A stretch of DNA of 14,158 nucleotides, from NCBI GenBank assembly GCA_003153055.1, contig PMBV01000501.1, positions 2,523-16,680 of the forward strand. The letters are read 5' to 3'. The first letter of the stretch is position 1; every line of letters starts with the position of its first letter. The translations under genes were made by a program, and so were the position numbers. This DNA comes from Myxococcales bacterium (lineage in GTDB: Bacteria > Myxococcota > Myxococcia > Myxococcales > Myxococcaceae). Positions 1-7,643 of this stretch are shown piece by piece. Under the pieces are notes generated by a model that saw only the letters and a list, made by a program, of their open reading frames with translations, had not been told where the DNA came from and did no database searches.

Positions 1-239
1 TCGTCGGGGGTGATGGTGGCGCACTTGACGCCCACGCCGTGCTGCTTGATGGCGTTCGCCGCGTCGACCGTCACCTGGTCGCCCGTGGCGTCGCGGTGCT
101 CGATGCCAAGGTCGAAGTACTTCAGGTCGATGTCGAGGTACGGGAGAATGAGCTTCTCGCGAATCAGCTTCCAGATGATGCGAGTCATCTCGTCGCCGTC
201 GAGCTCGACAACCGGTTTCGCTACCTTGATTTTCGCCAT
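1..239 (-). CDS. icd: NADP-dependent isocitrate dehydrogenase, N-terminal fragment (eukaryote-like homodimeric type)
   Basis: The first 79 codons are present; the gene runs off the window at position 1. The reading frame from ATG 239 gives [20 protein letters not shown] followed by an [20 protein letters not shown] segment, then [13 protein letters not shown] and [13 protein letters not shown]. These are hallmarks of the ~400-aa eukaryote-like NADP-dependent isocitrate dehydrogenase (IDH1/IDH2-type), not the E. coli Icd type. It interconverts isocitrate with 2-oxoglutarate and CO2; in a reductive cycle it would carboxylate the 2-oxoglutarate made by Kor. The start has GAGGA 7 bases upstream and lies 24 bases after aclA, so it likely belongs to the same transcript. 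Coenzyme and substrate residues further into the protein are outside the window. Confidence 0.92.
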   Translation of the reverse strand, partial: MAKIKVAKPVVELDGDEMTRIIWKLIREKLILPYLDIDLKYFDLGIEHRDATGDQVTVDAANAIKQHGVGVKCATITPD

Positions 240-246
240 CGGTTTT

Positions 247-251
247 TCCTC
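247..251 (-). promoter_or_regulatory. Ribosome binding site of icd
   Basis: GAGGA on the coding strand, 7 bases before the ATG at 239, in the 24-base gap after aclA. It fixes the icd start and supports co-transcription with aclA. Confidence 0.6.
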
Positions 252-263
252 GTGAGGGGAGAG

Positions 264-2966
264 TTAAGACACGAAGCTGCACTGTGACGCTGGAGTGCGC
301 GTATCCATATTCCAACCCCGGTTGATGTGGTCGTCTATTTCGCCGGAGCAGCCGACCATGCGGCCGAAGAGAAACGCGGTGAAGGCAGCGGTCTCCAGCG
401 AGCTGCCCGAGAAGGCACCGGAGCGGAACCGGGGCCACGACAGCTTCAAGAGAATCGCCGCGATGACGGCGTCGATGTTGACGCAGAAGACGTTCGCCGT
501 CACCCCGTTGTCGTACAGGGCCTGCACGACGGCGCTGTAGAACTCATGGAACACATTGGTCTGGCCGAGTTCCTTGAAGAGCTGGGCGATGTACACCTCG
601 CGGGGGTCCTTGTTCACGAGCTGCCCGGTGAAGACCGGGTGGTTCACCCCGGGAATGTTCTTCATGTCGGAGCCGACGGCCTTGCGGGCGACCTTCTCGG
701 CCTTGAACGCCAGGGCGAAGTCCGCCGCCATCTTGCCGAGATCGAGCCCATGCTTCGGGCTTCCCGCGTCCACGAGGTCCTTTCCTTTGAAGTTCTCGAT
801 GAGGAACTGAATGCCCTCGAAGCCATTGCCGCCGTGGGCGTAGCCGGTGTGGGTGAGGAAGCCGGTCATGCCCTTGTTGAGCTGCACCCGCTCGGGCGTC
901 TCGGGCCCGTCGGCCGACACGGCGCCCTTGCAGCCCTGGGCTGAGATGGTGCCCACGCCGTTCGAGACGATGAGCCCCAGGAGCACCTGGAGGGGGAAGA
1001 GCTTCTCCGGGGTCGAGCGCTCTCCGAAGAGCGCCAAGTAGGCCAACTCGGTGGCGGTGCTGGTGGCGAGCAGGTCGCGCATCGGCACGCCGCGGAAGGC
1101 GTCTGGTTGGTGCTGCGTGCCCTCGACGGCGGCCCCGAGGATGGTGCCGAACAGCCGGGTGAACCAGGGGAAGTTCCGCACCGTCAGCGTGCTGATGCGT
1201 TTGTGCACGAGCGCGTTCCAGGCCACCGTGGTGGTGATGGCGGCGAGCACCGCGTTGGCCGTCGGGTGGGCGTCGAGCTTGGTCAGGTAGGTGACGAAGA
1301 TGGACCTCGCCCCCCGCGCCTTGAGCGCCGCCAGCATGGCCTTGGCCTTGGGGTCGGGAGTCTTGCCCACGAGCTTGGCGAGCTGCTCGGCGGTGGGCTT
1401 GATGCCGGCGGTGACGAAGTCGAGGTCATCGGCCCGCGTGAGCCCGGAGTGGCCGAACAGCTCGACCAAGACGTCGGCCGCGTCGCACGCCGCGCTGGCC
1501 CGCCCCGGCCCCACGATGGAGGTGGCCGTGGCCACGACGCTATTGGGGGCGTTGCCGGCTGCCCGAGACGCGTCGGCGGCGGCGAGAATCACGTCGCCGT
1601 GGAGGTTCACCTCGGAGGCCACCGCCACGTTGTAGAGGGCGTTGTCGTTGTCGTCGTTCTGCTCGTGCACCAGCGCGAGACAGAGGTTCGACTCCAGGGG
1701 CAGCTTGGCGGTGTCGAGAATGGACACGCCGCTGACACGGGTGATTTGCGACTTGGGGTCCATGATGGAGCTGCCCGAGCAGTCCTTCATCGAGCGCCGG
1801 GGGAAGGTGGCGCCGACCTGGCGGGTGAGCTCGACGATTTGCTCGGCGTATGGGGCCACCGCCCGAACCACCGGCAGGTCGAGCTCCGGCGGCAGTTTGA
1901 GCCCCTGGTTGTCACCGAACCAGGGCTTGAGCCGCAGGTCACCCTCGGCGGCGAAGTCGGGCTGAATGCCGTTGAGCTTCATTACCTCGGTCAGCGCGAG
2001 GGGAATGTGGGCGATGTTGGTGACCACCGCGCCGGCCTGCGAGACGACGGGGTTCTCTGGGGTGAAGAGCTCCTTCACCTTGAGGTGGCGCATGAGCCAC
2101 TCTTCCTTCGACTGGGCCCCGTCACCCGCGCCGGCCATCGCCCCGGCGTGCCCCACGGCCCGGGTGAGCTTCGCCTTCCACCGCCCCACCACGCAGGCGA
2201 TGAGGGGCTTCTTCAGGTCGAGGTGTTGCTCGTAATAGCCTCCGGGCTCGACGTACATCACCCCTACTTTGGTGCGGGCGTCGTTGTTGAGCGCGTTGGC
2301 CCACTCGGGCGCGGCGAAGTGAATGTAGAGGTCCTTGCCGCTCGAGATGCTCGTGGTGGTGCCCCAGCCGCTGGCCTTCAAGTACACCGCGATGGTGGTG
2401 GTGAAGTTGCCCGAGTTCGAGAAGATGGCCACCGAGCCCTTCCTCAGCGACTCCTCGGGCTTGTCGCCACCCAGGGCACCTCCAAGCCGCAGGTGGTTCC
2501 ACGCGTCGGCCACGCCGAGGGCGTTGGCTCCGAAGACGTCGACCCGGCCCTGCTGAGCCATGGCGCGAATCTCCCGCGCGTCGTGCACCGGCACCTTCTC
2601 GGTGAGGATGATGATTTTGGTGAGGTCCTTGTTCACGCGGATGAGCTCGAAGACGCCGTCGCGCACCGCGGCGGGCGGCAGGTACACCACGCCCACGTTG
2701 AACGTGAGGCCCGCGTCGAGCCCCTCACGCACGTTGTTGAACACGGGAATGTTGCCGGCCTTCGTCTCCAGCACTTCTCCCCCACGGCCGGGGGCGGTGC
2801 CGAAGACCACGTTGCCGCCCGAGTAGGCGTGGCTGATGGGCGTCACCGAGCGGGACTCGTTCCCGAGAATGTTGAGGACGCACACGCGATCATTCACCGT
2901 GGCGATTTCAGCCAGGGAGTTGATGCCGACGAAGTACTTGAACTTGGGTTGGTCGTTTCTGGTCAT
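264..2966 (-). CDS. aclA: Oversized ATP-citrate lyase large subunit: CoA-binding/ligase module plus citrate-synthase-like lyase module
   Basis: About 900 aa, versus ~610 in Chlorobium AclA. Residues ~1-330 are a SucD-like CoA-binding and ligase module with a Gly-rich TAPGRGG loop (58-63), FSNSGN (182-187) and the phospho-histidine motif GHAGA (272-276, His273). Residues ~620-900 resemble citrate synthase: LAYLALFGE (641-649), AHGGNG (710-715, cf. LHGGAN), GVNHPV (773-778, His776 at the catalytic GxGHxV position) and NIDAV (830-834, Asp832). The early Asp-His signature expected after LLGLIV appears as N669-G670. A ~230-residue stretch (about 390-610) has no clear match by eye. It should cleave citryl-CoA to acetyl-CoA and oxaloacetate together with AclB. 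Start: ATG 2966 has GAGA 6 bases upstream; ATG 2972 and TTG 2996 are alternatives. The gap after aclB is 36 bases. Confidence 0.75.
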   Translation of the reverse strand: MTRNDQPKFKYFVGINSLAEIATVNDRVCVLNILGNESRSVTPISHAYSGGNVVFGTAPGRGGEVLETKAGNIPVFNNVREGLDAGLTFNVGVVYLPPAAVRDGVFELIRVNKDLTKIIILTEKVPVHDAREIRAMAQQGRVDVFGANALGVADAWNHLRLGGALGGDKPEESLRKGSVAIFSNSGNFTTTIAVYLKASGWGTTTSISSGKDLYIHFAAPEWANALNNDARTKVGVMYVEPGGYYEQHLDLKKPLIACVVGRWKAKLTRAVGHAGAMAGAGDGAQSKEEWLMRHLKVKELFTPENPVVSQAGAVVTNIAHIPLALTEVMKLNGIQPDFAAEGDLRLKPWFGDNQGLKLPPELDLPVVRAVAPYAEQIVELTRQVGATFPRRSMKDCSGSSIMDPKSQITRVSGVSILDTAKLPLESNLCLALVHEQNDDNDNALYNVAVASEVNLHGDVILAAADASRAAGNAPNSVVATATSIVGPGRASAACDAADVLVELFGHSGLTRADDLDFVTAGIKPTAEQLAKLVGKTPDPKAKAMLAALKARGARSIFVTYLTKLDAHPTANAVLAAITTTVAWNALVHKRISTLTVRNFPWFTRLFGTILGAAVEGTQHQPDAFRGVPMRDLLATSTATELAYLALFGERSTPEKLFPLQVLLGLIVSNGVGTISAQGCKGAVSADGPETPERVQLNKGMTGFLTHTGYAHGGNGFEGIQFLIENFKGKDLVDAGSPKHGLDLGKMAADFALAFKAEKVARKAVGSDMKNIPGVNHPVFTGQLVNKDPREVYIAQLFKELGQTNVFHEFYSAVVQALYDNGVTANVFCVNIDAVIAAILLKLSWPRFRSGAFSGSSLETAAFTAFLFGRMVGCSGEIDDHINRGWNMDTRTPASQCSFVS

Positions 2967-3002
2967 CGTCATTCTCGCAAGGTGAAGGGTGACCAAGTCT
3001 GT

Positions 3003-4280
3003 TCAGGCGTCTGACGGCAAGCCGAGCCGCGCCGCGACCTGTTGTCGGCCGCCGTTCTTCATCCACTTGTCGGCCGCCTGGGCGTAGCGCACCACGTCAC
3101 TCATCGCCGAGTCGTGGGCGAAGATGCGGTAGGGCAGGCCCAGCGAGTCGATGACGTCCTTGAAGGAGAGCATGCCTCGCACCAGGTTGACGCCGCCGCG
3201 GCCGATGACGACGTACACCGGCGTCGGGCCCCGCTCGTTGAAGTACTCGCGCAAGGCGTCGGCCATGGCGCGGAAGGTGACGAAGATGTCTGTGTTGTTG
3301 GCCTTGCCGCCGATGATGAACAACACGTTCGACTGCTTGAGCCAGTGCTTGAGGCAGATGCGCATCACCTCGCGCATCTTCTCGTAGGGAGGATTGCCCC
3401 CGAAGTCCGACGAGATGATGGCGTCGTCACCCAGGCCCTCGGTCACCAGCGCGTTGGCGCCACCGCCGAAGGTGGGCGCGAGAATGGTGCCGTTGGTGTT
3501 GATGAGCGAGACGTCCGACTGGCCCTGGTAGGTGCGCAGCTGGTTCACCTCGTGCTCGAAGTCGGAGTAGTCGACGGCGAAGAGGTCGTTCGGCAGGTTG
3601 AGCCGCCGCACCCGGGGGTCGTCGCGATCAAAGGCGCACTTGAAGTCGCAGGCCACCGGGGCCAGCGTGCTCGAGCCCACCCTCATGCGAATGGGGTTGA
3701 GCTCGAGCGTCGTCATGCCGTTGTAGTGGTACAGGTCCCACAGCTTGGGCAGCGCCTGGGCCAGGGGAGAGATGATCTCTTTCGGCGCCTTCAAGTCAGA
3801 CAGCGCGTTGGTGATGACGAAGCTCTTGAGGCCGGTGAGCGGGTCGAAGGGAATCTCGGCCACTTGGGTGCGGTCGAGCTCCTCGATGTCCATGCCGCCC
3901 CGGTGGGTGATGGTCACCGTCGGCGCCCGGTACTTGGTGGAGTCGGCGATGGAAAAGTACACCTCGTGCTCGGCGGGCACCGCTCCCTCGAACGTCACGC
4001 CCATGGCCTTGGCCACCTGGTTGCCGTGACGGTGCTCGACGAAGTACAGCCGCTCCTTCTCGCGCAGGGCCGTGCGCAAATCCTTGGCGCGCCCGATGAG
4101 CCCCGACTTGCCCTTCTTGCCCACCCCGCCGCGGAAGACGGGCTTGATGAACACCTCGCCGGTGCGACCGAGGAGATCCTTGATGTCCTTCTCAGAGGCC
4201 TCGGGCCCCAACACCTCGGAGGTCGGGAAGTCGACCACCTTGAGGAGCTTCGAGCCATACAACATTCCTGTCACTTGCAT
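3003..4280 (-). CDS. aclB: ATP-citrate lyase ATP-grasp subunit (AclB-like, small subunit)
   Basis: A 425-aa ATP-grasp/CoA-ligase subunit, near the ~400 aa of Chlorobium AclB and matching the N-terminal module of animal ACLY. Visible parts are an FIKP strand (44-47) before a Gly/Lys-rich loop (about 50-60), a THRGGMDIEE block (125-134) matching the HHEGGVDVG region, LELNP (192-196, the Mg/ATP-binding ELNP), a Gly-rich FGGGAN (271-276), FIIGGKANNTD (321-331) and IGRGGVNLVRGM (359-370). The last two correspond to citrate-domain segments of ACLY rather than succinyl-CoA synthetase beta. ATG 4280 has GGAG 7 bases upstream and lies 18 bases after flxA. With the next gene it should phosphorylate and activate citrate. 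Succinyl-CoA or malyl-CoA synthetase beta is less likely because of the ACLY-type C-terminal third. Confidence 0.85.
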   Translation of the reverse strand: MQVTGMLYGSKLLKVVDFPTSEVLGPEASEKDIKDLLGRTGEVFIKPVFRGGVGKKGKSGLIGRAKDLRTALREKERLYFVEHRHGNQVAKAMGVTFEGAVPAEHEVYFSIADSTKYRAPTVTITHRGGMDIEELDRTQVAEIPFDPLTGLKSFVITNALSDLKAPKEIISPLAQALPKLWDLYHYNGMTTLELNPIRMRVGSSTLAPVACDFKCAFDRDDPRVRRLNLPNDLFAVDYSDFEHEVNQLRTYQGQSDVSLINTNGTILAPTFGGGANALVTEGLGDDAIISSDFGGNPPYEKMREVMRICLKHWLKQSNVLFIIGGKANNTDIFVTFRAMADALREYFNERGPTPVYVVIGRGGVNLVRGMLSFKDVIDSLGLPYRIFAHDSAMSDVVRYAQAADKWMKNGGRQQVAARLGLPSDA

Positions 4281-4287
4281 TGGGCGT

Positions 4288-4291
4288 CTCC
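4288..4291 (-). promoter_or_regulatory. Ribosome binding site of aclB
   Basis: GGAG on the coding strand, 7 bases before the ATG at 4280, in the 18-base gap after flxA. It supports the chosen aclB start. Confidence 0.55.
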
Positions 4292-4298
4292 GTTGCCG

Positions 4299-5132
4299 CT
4301 AGTATTCTTGGGGCAGGCCCTTCAGCGTTGCCCACGAGTACACCGGGCCACTCACACACACGTAGTCTTTGCCGACGTTGCAGCGACCGCACTTCCCCAC
4401 CCCGCACTTCATCTTGTTCTCGATGGTGGTGAAGATGTTCTCGTCTGCGAAGCCCTGGGCCTGCAGGTTCTTGATGACGAACTTGATCATGTTCGGCGGG
4501 CCGCAGGTGACGGCGATGGTGTTCTCGACTGACAGCTTCTTGGCCGCCAGGTTCGCGGGGACGAAGCCGACGAACTCCTTCCAGCCATCTTCTGCCGAGT
4601 CGACCGAGAGGTGAACCTGAGCCACCTCGCGCAGCGTCTCGAGCTCGGCCCGGTACATCAGGTCCTTCGAGGTGCGTCCGCCGTAGAACACCGTGAGCTC
4701 GCCGAAGTCGGCCCGCTGGGCCACCGCGGTCTCGATGATGGGCCAGATGGGTGCCATGCCCACCCCGCCTCCGATGACCACCAAGTTCTTGCCCTTCCAG
4801 TCGGCCATGGGGAACGAGTTGCCATACGGGCCTCGAATGCCCACGATGTCGCCCACCTTCAGGTCGTGGAACGCCGAGGTGACCTTGCCCACCCGCATGA
4901 TGCTAAAGCGCTTGTAGTCTTTGATGAGCGGCGACGAGGCGATGGAGATCATCACCTCGCCCTTGCCGAAGACCGACAGCATCGCGCACTGGCCAACCGT
5001 GTGCTCGAAGCCGTCTTGGTTGGGAAACTCCACCTTGTAGCTGTTGATGGCCCGGGCGCCGAGTACCTCACGCTTCACCTCGGCGATGCGCGCCAGCGTC
5101 GGCAGGTACAGGTTGTCGCTCATCGCGCTCAT
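4299..5132 (-). CDS. flxA: FAD/NAD(P)-binding [2Fe-2S] subunit (FlxA-like, AsrB/PyrK family)
   Basis: A 277-aa ferredoxin-NADP reductase-fold protein. A flavin-binding RFSIMR motif lies at 75-80, a GPYGNSFP loop at 101-108, the nucleotide-binding GGGVGMAP at 121-128, CGPPNM at 210-215 (NAD(P) domain end), and a C-terminal [2Fe-2S] site C243/C248/C251/C259 as in PyrK and AsrB. This is the entry point for electrons from NADH or NADPH into the Hdr complex. Start: the ATG at 5132 overlaps the flxB stop (ATGA); a second in-frame ATG at 5123 is possible, and an extension to 5213 is within flxB. In FlxABCD-HdrABC of sulfate reducers this subunit oxidises NADH (established knowledge). Which nucleotide is used here cannot be read with confidence. 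Confidence 0.87.
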   Translation of the reverse strand: MSAMSDNLYLPTLARIAEVKREVLGARAINSYKVEFPNQDGFEHTVGQCAMLSVFGKGEVMISIASSPLIKDYKRFSIMRVGKVTSAFHDLKVGDIVGIRGPYGNSFPMADWKGKNLVVIGGGVGMAPIWPIIETAVAQRADFGELTVFYGGRTSKDLMYRAELETLREVAQVHLSVDSAEDGWKEFVGFVPANLAAKKLSVENTIAVTCGPPNMIKFVIKNLQAQGFADENIFTTIENKMKCGVGKCGRCNVGKDYVCVSGPVYSWATLKGLPQEY

Positions 5133-6160
5133 GGTTGGGTCACCCTTTCCATCACCGCCAAGATGTCGATGCCCACTGGGCAGTGGGTGATGCAGCGCCC
5201 ACAGCCCGTGCACTGCTGGGTGCCGTGGTTCTCGTGGAAGTAGAGGAACTTGTGCGCGATGCGCTGGCGGAGGCGCGAGCCGGCGTCAGGCCTGGGGTTG
5301 TGCCCCGAGGTGTGCATGGTGAAATCGGCGAATTGGCAGGTGTCCCAGGTACGCACCCGCTCTCCCTTGAGCGGTGAACGGCTGGTCACCTCGTCGCTCA
5401 GGTCGAAGCAGTGGCACGTCGGGCACAGGTAGGTGCAGACGCCGCAGCCGATGCAGGCCTTCGCCATCTCACCCCAGGCGGGGGAGTCGAAGTTCTTCTT
5501 CAGCGCCAGCGGGAGGCTGCCGAGGTTCGTCACCGCGCGATGGGGCTCGTCGAGCGCCCGGGCGTGCACCACCGCCAGCTCCCGATGCTGCGCCTCGCTC
5601 ACGTCGGAGAAGCACGTGCCCTTCCCCACCAGCGCCTCGCCCGTGGGAGTCAGCGCCTTGACGTGGTAGCCGTCCTTCAGCTCCGTCATCAAGACATCGA
5701 GGCCCTCCTCGGAGCAGGGCGAGCCACCCAGCGACTGGCAGAAGCAGTTCTCAGACGGTGGGCTGTTGCAGGCCAGGCCGACGTAGGCGACCGTGTCGGC
5801 GCGGGAGGCGTAGTAGACGTCGGTCTGGGCGCCCTTGAAGACCTTGTCGTTGCGCACCCGAGAACGCCCATCACACGGGCGCACTCCGACCACCACCGTG
5901 GGCTTGGGGTCGGGCACGGTGGGCGTCACCACCGGCGCGCCACCGTTCGGCTGGGAGAAGCGGAACAGCACCTCTCGCTGGGGGAGCATGAAGCCCTTGG
6001 GCGGCGAGATGGTGTTGTCGTGCTCCAGCGTCACCGCCGCCGGGTCGGTCACCGGCTGGTAATTCCAGACACCGTCCTCGAGCGCCGGGGCGTGCACCTC
6101 GTACGAATCGAGGGCGCCAAGCCACGAGCCAAGCTGTTCCTTCTTGAGTGCCTTTTCCAT
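5129..6160 (-). CDS. flxB: AsrA-like dicluster [4Fe-4S] protein of the Flx module (FlxB-like)
   Basis: A 343-aa protein resembling the AsrA / sulfhydrogenase beta family that pairs with an AsrB-like NAD(P)H subunit. The N-terminal ~220 residues include VGVRPCDGR (91-99) and GLACNSPPSENCFC (C131, C139, C141). Two [4Fe-4S] sites follow: C236/C239/C242/C246 with extra C249 and C251 (PTCHCF), and C317/C320/C323/C327 followed by PVGIDI. It starts with ATG at 6160, 3 bases after the flxC stop, and its stop overlaps the flxA start by 4 bases. It should pass electrons between the FAD/NAD(P) subunit and the rest of the complex. It shares the two-site architecture and the extra Cys after site 1 with the preceding gene, suggesting distant paralogy. 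Confidence 0.8.
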   Translation of the reverse strand: MEKALKKEQLGSWLGALDSYEVHAPALEDGVWNYQPVTDPAAVTLEHDNTISPPKGFMLPQREVLFRFSQPNGGAPVVTPTVPDPKPTVVVGVRPCDGRSRVRNDKVFKGAQTDVYYASRADTVAYVGLACNSPPSENCFCQSLGGSPCSEEGLDVLMTELKDGYHVKALTPTGEALVGKGTCFSDVSEAQHRELAVVHARALDEPHRAVTNLGSLPLALKKNFDSPAWGEMAKACIGCGVCTYLCPTCHCFDLSDEVTSRSPLKGERVRTWDTCQFADFTMHTSGHNPRPDAGSRLRQRIAHKFLYFHENHGTQQCTGCGRCITHCPVGIDILAVMERVTQP

Positions 6161-6163
6161 GGG

Positions 6164-7189
6164 TTACCTGATGAACCCGTTGGGGTCGGTGTCGCGGAAA
6201 GAGGAAACGAGTGAGGGGAGGTCGGCCTGCACGCCGGGCTCGTAGTCGAACAACTCCTTGGCATCCTTCTCGAGCTTGGTGTTCAGGAGCCGCAGGGGAA
6301 TGTTGACCGGGCACGAGCGCTCGCACTCGCCGCAGTCGACGCAGCGCCCGGCGAGGTGCATGGCCCTCGTCAGGTGGTACATGCTGTTCTCCGAGGTGCT
6401 GTTCGACCGTTCGATCCACTTGATGCGGTTGGCCTTGTCATCGGCGCTGGTTCCGGCGGCGACCACGAAGGCCGTGCTGTCAACCACGCACTCGTCGCAA
6501 TAGCACATCGGGCACACCGAGCGACAGGCGTAGCAGCGCAGACACCGGTCGAACTGCTTCTGCCAGAACATCCACCGCTCGGCCTCGGGCTTGGCCTCCA
6601 TCGCCTTGGCCATCGTGAAGGCCGAGTCGAAGTCGCGGGCCACGCCCTTCTCGCCGAACAACACATCGTGGGTCGCCGGTGCTGGGACCCGGCACTCGAG
6701 ACACCGGTCGGCCAGCACGGCCTTCGGAGGCACCGAGACCTCGCCCAGCCGGGTCTTGACCGAGAGGCCCCCCTGCTCGTCGAACCGAACCTGCTGGGGC
6801 CGACTGCCCTTCAAGTGCCGGCTGAGCTTGCGTTGGTCCACCACGCCGGTGCCCTCGCAGGCCACGCCGATGATGTGCACGTCTTCGCGCCTGATGGCCT
6901 TCTCCTGCATGAGCACCACCAGCATGCGGCTGTCGCAGCCCTTGGCCACGATGGCCACCGGCTTGCCCAGGGAGCTGGGGTCGCGACGGGCCTTCTTCAC
7001 CTGCCCCGCCAGGTTGTGCACGCAGGTCGGGTCCCAGACCAGCGAGTCGACGTCTTCTGGGCGGGTGACGAAGGCTGGCTCGGCCGCGCCCATGCCGGCG
7101 GTGCCCTTGCGGTACCCCAGCACACACCCAACCGTGCCCTTTTCCAGGAGCGCCTTGGCGTGCGCCCTCAGCTTGTCTATCTCGACCAT
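6164..7189 (-). CDS. flxC: Dicluster [4Fe-4S] protein of the Flx module (FlxC-like, FdhB/FrhB-related)
   Basis: A 341-aa protein. Its first ~160 residues have no cluster motif but show a conserved KGCDSR segment (83-88) and IGVACEGTG (107-115), reminiscent of the FrhB/FdhB-like N-terminal domain. A CLEC pair sits at C163/C166. Two ferredoxin-type sites follow: C216/C219/C222/C226, with extra C229, C231 and C234 directly behind, and C283/C286/C289/C293. Residues 290-310 read like the C-terminal end of quinone- or Hdr-type dicluster proteins (SCPVNIP). It starts at ATG 7189, one base overlapping flxD; an upstream extension to 7294 lies within flxD. It probably relays electrons inside the NAD(P)H:HdrA module. 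Formate dehydrogenase beta-like function is the main alternative. The FlxC versus FlxB name is tentative. Confidence 0.75.
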   Translation of the reverse strand: MVEIDKLRAHAKALLEKGTVGCVLGYRKGTAGMGAAEPAFVTRPEDVDSLVWDPTCVHNLAGQVKKARRDPSSLGKPVAIVAKGCDSRMLVVLMQEKAIRREDVHIIGVACEGTGVVDQRKLSRHLKGSRPQQVRFDEQGGLSVKTRLGEVSVPPKAVLADRCLECRVPAPATHDVLFGEKGVARDFDSAFTMAKAMEAKPEAERWMFWQKQFDRCLRCYACRSVCPMCYCDECVVDSTAFVVAAGTSADDKANRIKWIERSNSTSENSMYHLTRAMHLAGRCVDCGECERSCPVNIPLRLLNTKLEKDAKELFDYEPGVQADLPSLVSSFRDTDPNGFIR

Positions 7190-7638
7190 CAGCGTCTCGC
7201 CTTGAGCTTGTCTTGTGGGCCCAACTTCTTGAGATCCTTCACGAACTCGGTGATGACCTTGGCGAACTTGGCGCCCTCGGCCGCCGACACCCACGACATG
7301 CGGAACCGGTCTTTCTCGAGCCCGACGAATTGAAGGAGCTGCTGCACCAGGTGCAGCTTGCGGCGGGCGTAGTAGTTCCCCTTCATGTAATGGCAGTCAC
7401 CTGGGTGGCAGCCCGAGACGAGCACCCCGTCGGCACCTTTGTTGAGGGCCGACAAGATGTGCACCGGAGACACCGAGCCCGAGCAGGCCACCGTGATGGG
7501 CACGGCGTTGGGCGGGTACTGCATGCGCGAGACGCCAGCGAGGTCGCTCCCCGCCGACGAGCACCACTTGCACAAGAAGGCCACCACCTTCGGCTCGTGG
7601 GCAGTCGAGGCTTCTTTGGCGTGTGTCTGAGCGTCCAC
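7189..7638 (-). CDS. flxD: MvhD/FlpD-family [2Fe-2S] electron-transfer subunit (FlxD-like)
   Basis: A 149-aa protein with the hallmarks of the MvhD/FlpD family: FLCKWCSSAGSD (C23, C26), RMQYPPN (38-44), ACSG (C52), and SGCHPGDCHY with C77 and C82. In Hdr complexes this subunit carries a [2Fe-2S] cluster and delivers electrons from the hydride- or hydrogen-oxidising module to HdrA. I place the start at GTG 7638: GGAGG lies 9 bases upstream and it begins 5 bases after the hdrA stop. An in-frame ATG at 7755 would add 39 unrelated residues inside hdrA. Its stop shares one base with the next start (TGATG). There is no hydrogenase beside it, so the donor is probably the NAD(P)H-oxidising Flx module encoded next. 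Confidence 0.93.
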   Translation of the reverse strand: MDAQTHAKEASTAHEPKVVAFLCKWCSSAGSDLAGVSRMQYPPNAVPITVACSGSVSPVHILSALNKGADGVLVSGCHPGDCHYMKGNYYARRKLHLVQQLLQFVGLEKDRFRMSWVSAAEGAKFAKVITEFVKDLKKLGPQDKLKARR

Positions 7639-7643
7639 CTGGG

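Noticed and set aside
2967..2996. TTG or earlier ATG start for aclA
   Set aside because: Neither has a clear ribosome site; ATG 2966 has a weak GAGA at 6 bases. The choice changes only up to 10 residues and remains uncertain.
1107..3014. 635-codon open frame on the plus strand opposite aclA
   Set aside because: It is antisense to a clear conserved gene; its protein is low-complexity (Gly/Arg/Val/His-rich) with no family features. Long antisense frames are expected in GC-rich coding DNA.
264..4280. Reading the ligase pair as succinyl-CoA synthetase or as separate citryl-CoA synthetase (Ccs) plus citryl-CoA lyase (Ccl)
   Set aside because: Fusion of the SucD-like module to a citrate-synthase-like domain, and the ACLY-type C-terminal third of the small subunit, fit ATP-citrate lyase better. 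Succinyl-CoA synthetase lacks the lyase part, and Ccl is a separate protein.
3042..4532. 496-codon plus-strand open frame opposite aclB and flxA
   Set aside because: Antisense shadow spanning two conserved genes on the other strand; His/Val/Gly/Arg-biased composition and no recognisable motif.
6356..7333. 325-codon plus-strand open frame opposite flxC/flxD
   Set aside because: Composition typical of an antisense frame and opposite two conserved iron-sulfur genes.
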